A stretch of 5,138 nucleotides of DNA from NCBI GenBank assembly GCA_017558165.1, contig JAFYWE010000049.1, forward strand, positions 1-5,138. The letters run 5' to 3'. The first letter of the stretch is position 1. The number at the start of each line of letters is the position of its first letter. A program made the position numbers and the translations under genes. Below, in pieces: positions 1-5,138 of the stretch. The DNA is from Bacteroidaceae bacterium (lineage in GTDB: Bacteria > Bacteroidota > Bacteroidia > Bacteroidales > Bacteroidaceae). Below the pieces are notes generated by a model. It did not search any database, was not told the origin of the DNA, and saw only the letters and a program-made list of their open reading frames with translations.

Positions 1-1393
1 TTGCATCCTCATCATCACCACAGCCGAAGCACTCGAGCTCATCATGTCTGTGCGAAAGGACATCTGCAGTCTCCTTGCCAAGAAGTACGTCTATGACATA
101 CTCAGCCTTGAAATTCTCCTTTAATGCCAAAATGGTCTCAATAACTGCCTCAAGCATCTCCTTTGCTTCTACCTGTTTCTTTGGAGAGAGACAGTTGTCA
201 CAATTTCCACAATTTTCCACGTCGTAATTTTCACCAAAATAATGTAACAACAATTTTCTTCTACACACGGATGATTCTGCATACGCAGTTGTCTCATAGA
301 GCAACTGACGGCCAATGTACTGCTCGGCCAAAGGTTTACCCTCGAGGAACTTTTCCAGTTTCTGAAGGTCCTTGCTATTATAGAACGCTATACATTGTCC
401 CTCACCACCATCACGGCCGGCACGCCCCGTCTCCTGATAGTAACCCTCGAGACTCTTCGGAATGTCATAGTGTATCACATAGCGTACATCGGGTTTGTCA
501 ATACCCATTCCGAACGCGATTGTAGCCACAATGACATCTATCTTTTCCATTATGAAATCGTCCTGCGTCTGCGATCGCATGGCAGAATCCATTCCCGCAT
601 GATATGCCTTTGCCGATATCTCGTTTGTCTGGAGGATTTCGGCAAGTTCCTCTACCTTCTTGCGGCTGAGACAATAGATTATACCCGACTTGCCGGGATT
701 GGACTTTATGAACTTGATGATGTCCTTGTCCACATTCTTTGTCTTTGAGCGCACCTCATAGTAAAGATTCGCCCTATTGAATGACGATTTGAAGTCCGCG
801 GCATCCTGTATCCCAAGGTTCTTCTTGATGTCGTCACGCACCTTGGTCGTTGCCGTTGCCGTAAGCGCAATTATGGGCGCCTTGCCAATTTCGTTTATTA
901 TAGGCCTTATGCGACGGTACTCGGGACGGAAGTCATGTCCCCACTCCGAGATACAATGCGCCTCGTCAATAGCATAGAACGATATCTTGATGCTCTTAAG
1001 GAACTCCACATTATCCTCCTTCGTCAGCGACTCGGGAGCGACATAAAGCAATTTTGTCTTACCGGAAAGCACATCAGTCTTGACCTCCTCTATTGCCTGC
1101 TTGGTAAGAGACGAATTCAGGAAATGGGCAATGCCATCCTCTTCACTGAAGTTCCTTATGGCATCTACCTGATTCTTCATCAAGGCAATGAGAGGCGATA
1201 TGACTATCGCAGTGCCATCCATCACCAACGAAGGCAACTGGTAACACAGCGACTTGCCACCACCTGTAGGCATCAGGACAAAAGAGTCTTTCCCGGCAAG
1301 CAGGTTCTTGATGACCGCCTCCTGATCCCCTTTAAACGTATCAAAACCGAAATTCTCTTTGAGAACTTCCGTCAAATTACACTTCTTCGTCAT
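1..1393 (-). CDS. recQ: ATP-dependent DNA helicase RecQ, 3' end of gene beyond the window
   Basis: RecQ is a superfamily 2 3'-5' DNA helicase that acts in recombination and stalled-fork repair. I translated the minus strand from the ATG at 1391-1393 and read 464 codons without a stop to the left edge, so the gene is cut by the window, not broken. Helicase motifs appear in order: motif 0 around GFDTFKGDQ (residues 16-24), Walker A TGGGKS (43-48), DEAH (143-146) followed directly by the RecQ aromatic-rich loop CISEWGHDFRPEY (147-159), ALTATAT (176-182), motif V (289-308) and QETGRAGRDG (320-329). The RecQ zinc site is complete: Cys377, Cys395, Cys398, Cys401. The start of the RQC winged-helix domain follows from about residue 405. 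The rest of RQC and any HRDC domain lie outside. The start gives the normal spacing to motif 0 and sits about 20 bases below a good promoter. Two extra cysteines (455, 458) occur in early RQC. Identity is very secure. Confidence 0.97.
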   Translation of the reverse strand, partial: MTKKCNLTEVLKENFGFDTFKGDQEAVIKNLLAGKDSFVLMPTGGGKSLCYQLPSLVMDGTAIVISPLIALMKNQVDAIRNFSEEDGIAHFLNSSLTKQAIEEVKTDVLSGKTKLLYVAPESLTKEDNVEFLKSIKISFYAIDEAHCISEWGHDFRPEYRRIRPIINEIGKAPIIALTATATTKVRDDIKKNLGIQDAADFKSSFNRANLYYEVRSKTKNVDKDIIKFIKSNPGKSGIIYCLSRKKVEELAEILQTNEISAKAYHAGMDSAMRSQTQDDFIMEKIDVIVATIAFGMGIDKPDVRYVIHYDIPKSLEGYYQETGRAGRDGGEGQCIAFYNSKDLQKLEKFLEGKPLAEQYIGRQLLYETTAYAESSVCRRKLLLHYFGENYDVENCGNCDNCLSPKKQVEAKEMLEAVIETILALKENFKAEYVIDVLLGKETADVLSHRHDELECFGCGDDEDA

Positions 1394-1416
1394 TTTACAA
1401 TATGCCTATTTGAAAA

Positions 1417-1448
1417 CAAAGTTATAAATATATAAATAAAACGCACAA
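1417..1448 (-). promoter_or_regulatory. Bacteroidota-type promoter for recQ
   Basis: On the minus strand, TAACTTTG (1417-1424) matches the Bacteroidota -7 consensus TAnnTTTG perfectly. A TTG lies at 1446-1448, leaving a 21-base spacer, within the usual 19-21. Transcription would start near 1411, giving a leader of about 18-20 bases before the recQ ATG. The leader is A/T-rich and has no Shine-Dalgarno sequence, as is usual in this phylum. The position downstream of the clpX terminator hairpin suggests that recQ is transcribed independently. No transcript data are available; the call rests on consensus match and location. Confidence 0.7.
1423..1438. repeat. tandem 8-bp repeat in the recQ promoter spacer
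   Basis: The octamer tataaata occurs twice in direct tandem (1423-1430 and 1431-1438). The first copy overlaps the TA of the -7 element and the second fills part of the spacer. A gain or loss of one unit would move the -33 to -7 spacing by 8 bases and so destroy the promoter. It may simply reflect local A/T richness. Confidence 0.5.
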
Positions 1449-1557
1449 CTTTTTCCAAATATATTTTCGCGATATTGTAAAAAGAAACAAAAAACAACGT
1501 CCACCCCCATTTTAGCAACAATTGCCACAGACGGCAACCGCCCCGCACAAGCCCGCA

Positions 1558-1595
1558 GGATTAAACGAACCCCTCTGCACCGCAATGCAGAGGGG
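1558..1595 (-). terminator. intrinsic terminator downstream of clpX
   Basis: A perfect 10-bp stem pairs cccctctgca (1570-1579) with tgcagagggg (1586-1595) around a 6-base loop. Read on the minus strand it begins 25 bases beyond the base of the clpX stop codon and is followed by TTCGTTTAA, a U-rich but interrupted tail. The G+C-rich stem and position fit a terminator for the clpPX transcript. The broken T-run suggests that termination could be incomplete. A much weaker 5-bp hairpin (1522-1537) lies further on. Confidence 0.7.
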
Positions 1596-1617
1596 AAACA
1601 TTATCAATCACACGGAA

Positions 1618-2844
1618 TCAGGCGAGAGCATTGCTCACTACGGCACTCTTCTCGACCTGAGCCTTTGCGTATTCCTTGGTTATACGACACTCCTTGACAT
1701 CAGCCGACGGGATCTCGAACATCTTCTCCATCATTATGGTCTCGACAATAGAACGGAGACCACGCGCACCGAGCTTGTACTCTATCGCCATGTCAACGAT
1801 ATACTCAAGCACCTCATCCTCGAACACAAGCTCCACACCATCCATCTCCATCAGTTTCACATACTGCTTTATGATAGAGTTCTTTGGCTCAGTAAGGATA
1901 TTGCGCAGTGTCTTGCGGTCAAGCGGACGCAATGATGTAAGGATTGGCAGACGGCCGACAATCTCGGGAATGAGACCAAACGAACGCAGATCCTGCGGAG
2001 TGATATACTGCATCATGTCACCCTTGTCTATCTTGTAGCTGTTCTGCACAGAATCATAGCCCACCACGTGGGTATTCATGCGCTGGGCAATCTTCTTCTC
2101 TATTCCATCGAACGCACCGCCACATATAAAGAGAATGTGTCTTGTATTCACAGGAATCATCTTCTGATCGGGGTGCTTGCGGCCGCCCTGGGGAGGCACA
2201 TTCACCACCGAGCCCTCAAGCAACTTGAGGAGTCCCTGCTGTACACCCTCACCGCTGACGTCACGGGTAATTGACGGATTGTCACTCTTGCGGGCAATCT
2301 TGTCAATCTCGTCAATAAAAACGATACCGCGCTCAGCCTCCTCCACATTGTAGTCTGCTACCTGGAGCAGACGTGTAAGAATACTCTCGATATCCTCACC
2401 CACATAACCGGCCTCGGTAAGCACGGTAGCATCCACAATGGTGAAAGGAACCTTCAGCAGGCGGGCAATGGTACGCGCAAGAAGAGTCTTACCGGTACCG
2501 GTGCTTCCCACCATAATGATGTTACTCTTCTCAATCTCCACATCATCGGCAGCACCACGCTGCATGAGGCGCTTGTAATGGTTGTATACCGAAACGGCAA
2601 GAGCACACTTGGCGTCGTCCTGACCAATGACATACTCATCGAGGAAAGCCTTTATCTCCTTTGGTTTGGGGAGTTCCTTCATCTCGAAATCGTTCTTTGG
2701 CAACATGGACTCCTCGCGCAGAATGTTATGCGCCTGCTCCACGCAGTCATTGCAGATGAAGCCGGTCATTCCGGTCATCAGCAAAGCGACCTCATTCTCG
2801 GCCCTGCCACAGAAACTGCAACGTCTTTTATTCTTCTCAGCCAT
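1618..2844 (-). CDS. clpX: ClpX, ATP-dependent unfoldase subunit of ClpXP protease
   Basis: ClpX is a hexameric AAA+ unfoldase that recognises substrates, including ssrA-tagged proteins, and threads them into ClpP in the cytoplasm. The 408-residue protein is near the usual length (E. coli 424) and complete. The N-terminal zinc-binding domain shows Cys9, Cys12, Cys31 and Cys34. The AAA+ module has Walker A GSTGTGKT (113-120), pore-1 loop GYVG (146-149), Walker B IVFIDE (174-179), the pore-2 region SITRDVSGEGVQQ (191-203), the RKH loop (222-224), the arginine finger in GLIPEIVGRLP (R298) and sensor-2 GARGLRS (359-365, R361). The ClpP-docking loop, normally IGF or LGF, reads VGY at 261-263, which I recall from other Bacteroidota. 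The start codon lies 7 bases after the clpP stop, so the two genes are almost certainly cotranscribed and probably translationally coupled. The C-terminus ends NALA. Confidence 0.98.
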   Translation of the reverse strand: MAEKNKRRCSFCGRAENEVALLMTGMTGFICNDCVEQAHNILREESMLPKNDFEMKELPKPKEIKAFLDEYVIGQDDAKCALAVSVYNHYKRLMQRGAADDVEIEKSNIIMVGSTGTGKTLLARTIARLLKVPFTIVDATVLTEAGYVGEDIESILTRLLQVADYNVEEAERGIVFIDEIDKIARKSDNPSITRDVSGEGVQQGLLKLLEGSVVNVPPQGGRKHPDQKMIPVNTRHILFICGGAFDGIEKKIAQRMNTHVVGYDSVQNSYKIDKGDMMQYITPQDLRSFGLIPEIVGRLPILTSLRPLDRKTLRNILTEPKNSIIKQYVKLMEMDGVELVFEDEVLEYIVDMAIEYKLGARGLRSIVETIMMEKMFEIPSADVKECRITKEYAKAQVEKSAVVSNALA

Positions 2845-2851
2845 CTACGGA

Positions 2852-3535
2852 TTACTTTTTACGAATCAATACACGGTCAATCATACCATACTCCTGAGCC
2901 TCGGCTGCTGTCATCCAGTAGTCGCGGTCACTGTCGGCCCACACCTTGTCGAAAGGCTGCTTGCTGTGATCAGAGATAATGGTGTAGAGTTCCTTCTTGA
3001 GCTTCTGAATCTCGCGCGCTGTAATCTCGATATCACTGGCCTGGCCCTGCACACCGCCAAGAGGCTGGTGAATCATCACGCGGCTGTGTGTAAGCGCAGA
3101 GCGCTTACCCTCGGCACCCGCTACAAGAAGCACTGCGGCCATACTTGCGGCCATACCTGTACAGATTGTAGCGACATCACTCTGAATGAACTGCATTGTA
3201 TCGTAGATACCCAACCCTGCGTATACAGAGCCACCAGGAGAGTTGATGTATATTGAAATATCCTTGCCGCTATCTACAGAATCGAGATAGAGCAGCTGCG
3301 CCTGCAAGGTATTGGCTGTATAATCGTCAATTTGAGTACCTAGGAAGATGATCCTGTCCATCATAAGACGCGAGAACACATCCATCTGGGTAACGTTAAG
3401 CTGACGCTCCTCAAGGATATAAGGGTTAAGATACTGCGACTGTGCCTTGATGACATCATCAAGTACCATACTGTTCATGCCAAGATGCTTGGTAGCATAT
3501 TTCCTGAAATCATCTCTCTCCATACAACAATTCAT
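2852..3535 (-). CDS. clpP: ClpP, serine peptidase subunit of ClpXP
   Basis: ClpP forms the tetradecameric peptidase barrel that degrades proteins delivered by ClpX. The catalytic triad is complete: Ser131 in GMAASM, His156 in MIHQPLGG and Asp205 in DSDRDYW, with the same spacing as E. coli Ser111/His136/Asp185. The oxyanion-strand segment INSPGGSV is at 97-104. The protein has 227 residues against 207 in E. coli, and the extra length is all N-terminal: aligning DVFSRL (52-57) with the E. coli DIYSRL puts the mature N-terminus near Tyr35, implying a leader of about 34 residues. Two starts are possible, Met1 (3533-3535) and Met5 (3521-3523); neither has a clear ribosome binding site, and the longer one is kept. 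clpX follows after 7 bases, forming a clpPX unit. A strong terminator lies upstream, between tig and clpP, and I found no convincing TAnnTTTG promoter below it. Confidence 0.98.
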   Translation of the reverse strand: MNCCMERDDFRKYATKHLGMNSMVLDDVIKAQSQYLNPYILEERQLNVTQMDVFSRLMMDRIIFLGTQIDDYTANTLQAQLLYLDSVDSGKDISIYINSPGGSVYAGLGIYDTMQFIQSDVATICTGMAASMAAVLLVAGAEGKRSALTHSRVMIHQPLGGVQGQASDIEITAREIQKLKKELYTIISDHSKQPFDKVWADSDRDYWMTAAEAQEYGMIDRVLIRKK

Positions 3536-3564
3536 TTAGATAAACACTAATCTATTACAGTAAT

Positions 3565-3613
3565 AATTTAAAAACCGTTCTGGTTCATCCGGCAAAGCCA
3601 ATGAACCAGAACG
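3565..3613 (-). terminator. strong intrinsic terminator between tig and clpP
   Basis: A perfect 13-bp stem pairs cgttctggttcat (3576-3588) with atgaaccagaacg (3601-3613). The 12-base loop can form three more pairs (3591-3593 with 3597-3599). On the minus strand the stem is followed by G and then TTTTTAAATTATT, a good U-run; on the plus strand no T-run follows, so it works only in the direction of tig. It begins 19 bases past the tig stop and ends about 30-40 bases before clpP. It should limit read-through from tig into clpPX. Confidence 0.85.
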
Positions 3614-3632
3614 TATAACAAAAGCTCTATAA

Positions 3633-4976
3633 TCAGGCGTTCTCAGAAACCTTCTTGTTGAAGTCCTCAACAGAAACCTTCTCCTCCTCAAGAGTAACTA
3701 CACCCTTGATAGCGTTGATGAGCTTAACGTCTACAGCGCGGTTGATGAGAGCCTCACGTGTCTTGTCCTGCTTGAGCATCTCCTTAGCGTAGTTCTCGAG
3801 CAAGTCCTCAGGCACGTTTGCCATACCGTACTGTGCGAACTGGTCACGTGTAGCGGCCTTGGCAACATCAAGAACGTCGTTGTCGTCAACCTTGATCTCG
3901 AACTTTCTTGCCAACTGCTCCTTGATGAGGTGCCATGTGAGCTCTGTAAGGCTCTTCTGGAACTCCTCCTCGCTTACAGTCTCGCCTGGCTGCTTGCTGC
4001 CATCCATGATACGACGGAGGATAGCCTCGTCATACTCGAGCTTACCAACCTTCTCCATAAGGTATGTGCGTACATCCATGAGGAGCTTGTAGTCGCTCTC
4101 AACCTCGAAACGAGCCTCGAACTGCTCAGCGATCTTAGCGCGGAAGTCAGCCTCGTTTGTAACAACGTCCTTACCGAAAGCAGCGTCGAACACAGTCTGG
4201 TTCAACTCGCTTGCCACGAAACGTGTGATCTCTGTGATTGTGAATGTGAACTCACCGTTGTGAGCGGCAACCTCGCCCTTCTCAACCTTGAGGAGTGAAA
4301 CAAGCTCAGCCTCGTTGTTGTCGAATGCAACACATGGGTTGAATGTAACCACGTCGTTCACCTTTGAACCAGCAAAGAGAGCCTTCTGGTCATCGTTCTT
4401 CATGTATGAAGGCATCATCACAGCCTCACGAACAACGATACCCTCCTCTACTGACTCGGCGAGTGTACCCTTGAGCATGTCGCCGTTCTCATAAGACTCA
4501 ACCTGCTTGTACTCACCGCAACGCTGTGCATAAGCATTTACCTGACCGTTGATCATCTCCTCGGTAGGCTGTATACGGTAGTAAGCGAGCTTGTCGTTAT
4601 TGTCGAGGACAGCCTCGAACTTAGGAGCGAGGGCAATCTCGAACTCGAAAGTGAACTCCTTATCCTCGGCCATGTTGATACCGGCCTGCTGAGACTCGAT
4701 AGGAAGTGGCTCACCCAACATATCAATCTTATTCTCTCTGATGTACTCAAAGATCTTTGTCTGCAACAATTTGTTGATCTCCTCAGCCTTCACAGCTGTA
4801 CCATACTGCTTCTTCACAAGACCCATAGGAACCATACCGGGACGGAAACCTGGAACATTGGCCTTCTGGCGGAAGTTCTTCAACTGTTTCTCAACCAAAG
4901 CAGAATAATCGGCCTCCTGAATGTTTACAGAGAGGATAGCGCTTGATGCGCTCTGATTTTTAAGTGTAAATTCCAT
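3633..4976 (-). CDS. tig: trigger factor, ribosome-associated chaperone
   Basis: Trigger factor binds the ribosome near the exit tunnel and shields nascent chains. The 447-residue protein fits the family (E. coli 432). The N-terminal ribosome-binding domain (about 1-115) carries the signature loop GFRPGMVP (43-50), matching E. coli GFRKGKVP at the same residues but with Pro for Lys46. The middle segment (about 150-252) occupies the place of the FKBP-type PPIase domain but lacks its hallmark sequences, such as the FEGG and GFEDGI segments of E. coli, so isomerase activity is doubtful. The C-terminal chaperone arms (about 256-447) include WHLIKEQL and AQYGMANVPEDLLENYAKEML, typical of the fold. 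The ATG at 4974-4976 gives the usual length to the ribosome-binding loop; its leader is A/T-rich without a Shine-Dalgarno sequence. It lies upstream of clpPX, as in many bacteria, but is separated from clpP by 97 bases holding a strong terminator. Confidence 0.97.
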   Translation of the reverse strand: MEFTLKNQSASSAILSVNIQEADYSALVEKQLKNFRQKANVPGFRPGMVPMGLVKKQYGTAVKAEEINKLLQTKIFEYIRENKIDMLGEPLPIESQQAGINMAEDKEFTFEFEIALAPKFEAVLDNNDKLAYYRIQPTEEMINGQVNAYAQRCGEYKQVESYENGDMLKGTLAESVEEGIVVREAVMMPSYMKNDDQKALFAGSKVNDVVTFNPCVAFDNNEAELVSLLKVEKGEVAAHNGEFTFTITEITRFVASELNQTVFDAAFGKDVVTNEADFRAKIAEQFEARFEVESDYKLLMDVRTYLMEKVGKLEYDEAILRRIMDGSKQPGETVSEEEFQKSLTELTWHLIKEQLARKFEIKVDDNDVLDVAKAATRDQFAQYGMANVPEDLLENYAKEMLKQDKTREALINRAVDVKLINAIKGVVTLEEEKVSVEDFNKKVSENA

Positions 4977-5021
4977 TTATAAAATATTTAGATAATTTTT
5001 AGAAGCTGTTTAAATTTCTTT

Positions 5022-5029
5022 CAAAAATA
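5022..5029 (-). promoter_or_regulatory. candidate -7 element of the tig promoter
   Basis: The minus strand reads TATTTTTG, a perfect match to the Bacteroidota -7 consensus TAnnTTTG. Transcription would start near 5016, giving a leader of about 40 bases. The -33 element is not clear: the nearest TTG (5046-5048) is only 16 bases away, short of the usual 19-21. The surroundings are very A/T-rich, so the match could be fortuitous. Confidence 0.5.
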
Positions 5030-5060
5030 TTATTTACATTGTCCTCAAGAAGTGCTTGTC

Positions 5061-5095
5061 TTTTTATGCCCTTTTTTGCCTGTTTTTCCCTTTTT
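5061..5095. promoter_or_regulatory. phased T-tracts upstream of the tig promoter
   Basis: Four runs of 5-6 T (5061-5065, 5072-5077, 5083-5087, 5091-5095; A-tracts on the coding strand of tig) have centres about 11, 10 and 8 bases apart, separated by G/C-rich triplets. Such near-helical phasing usually gives intrinsically curved DNA. It lies just upstream of the -33 region of tig, where curvature or an UP-like element could increase expression. Function is inferred from spacing only. Confidence 0.4.
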
Positions 5096-5103
5096 CGCAG
5101 TTA

Positions 5104-5117
5104 CATAGCCCGCTATG
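5104..5117. repeat. short hyphenated palindrome near the right edge
   Basis: catagc (5104-5109) and gctatg (5112-5117) form a perfect 6-bp inverted repeat around two C bases. No T-run follows on either strand, so it is unlikely to be a terminator. It is G/C-richer than its surroundings and stands apart between T-tracts on one side and A-tracts on the other. It could be a protein-binding site or part of a dispersed intergenic element continuing past the window. Confidence 0.45.
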
Positions 5118-5138
5118 CGCCTTTGAAAAATGAAAAAA

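Larger units (their letters stand above)
1393..1482. repeat. 11-bp perfect inverted repeat enclosing the recQ promoter
   Basis: The arms are ttttacaatat at 1393-1403 and its exact reverse complement atattgtaaaa at 1472-1482, separated by 68 bases that contain the complete -33/-7 promoter. The inner-gene arm touches the first base of the recQ start codon and includes the whole ribosome-landing region. The arms are 9/11 A+T, so chance is possible in this A/T-rich spacer. Possible roles are an operator pair, an RNA stem in read-through mRNA, or borders of an invertible segment; none is shown. Confidence 0.6.

Noticed and set aside
1..1393. recQ as a truncated pseudogene
   Set aside because: The frame is open to the edge and every helicase and zinc motif is intact; the missing end is due to the window boundary.
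163..1435. Plus-strand open frames opposite recQ (for example 163-525, 395-748, 935-1435)
   Set aside because: The minus strand over this stretch encodes RecQ with all motifs intact; the plus-strand translations are low-complexity antisense shadows with no family resemblance.
1522..1537. Hairpin ttgcc/ggcaa downstream of clpX as a second terminator
   Set aside because: The stem has only 5 bp and no adjacent T-run; too weak to call.
2627..3256. Plus-strand open frame of 209 codons across the clpX/clpP junction
   Set aside because: It is antisense to two fully conserved genes, has no recognisable domain or ribosome binding site, and spans their junction.
5030..5048. TTG at 5046-5048 as the -33 element of tig
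   Set aside because: The 16-base spacing to the -7 element is too short for the Bacteroidota consensus, so only the -7 element is annotated.
5104..5117. Palindrome as the terminator of a gene beyond the right edge
   Set aside because: The stem is only 6 bp with a 2-base loop and no T-run on either strand.

Overview
The window carries four minus-strand genes in the order tig, clpP, clpX, recQ (transcribed right to left). It looks like a Bacteroidota chromosome, most likely Bacteroidales. Three things support this. The proteins carry what I recall as lineage-typical variants: a GFRPGMVP ribosome-binding loop in trigger factor, a VGY tripeptide where most ClpX proteins have IGF or LGF, and a long ClpP leader. 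The gene starts lack a clear Shine-Dalgarno sequence and have A/T-rich leaders. The two long upstream regions contain the TAnnTTTG -7 element of Bacteroidota promoters.

Layout from the transcriptional start on the right. Bases 4977-5138 hold a short hyphenated palindrome, a series of roughly helically phased T-tracts and a candidate tig promoter. Bases 3633-4976 encode trigger factor. Bases 3536-3632 hold a strong minus-strand intrinsic terminator (13-bp perfect stem followed by a T-run). Bases 2852-3535 encode ClpP and 1618-2844 encode ClpX, with a 7-bp gap. A second, weaker terminator hairpin (10-bp perfect stem) follows clpX. The rest of the 224-bp gap before recQ contains a good -33/-7 promoter for recQ, enclosed by an 11-bp perfect inverted repeat. 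RecQ helicase starts at 1393 and runs off the left edge after 464 codons.

Trigger factor meets nascent chains at the ribosome exit, while ClpX unfolds proteins and feeds them to the ClpP peptidase chamber, so the first three genes form a protein-quality module. RecQ, a 3'-5' DNA helicase, has its own promoter and appears to be a neighbour rather than a functional partner.

I see no mobile element, CRISPR array, tRNA or rRNA and no sign of recent gene transfer. This is a housekeeping region. The points worth a second look are regulatory (the inverted repeat around the recQ promoter, the tig/clpP terminator, the phased T-tracts) or family-level protein variations (divergent PPIase domain, ClpX docking loop, ClpP leader). 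I do not find a new multi-gene system here.
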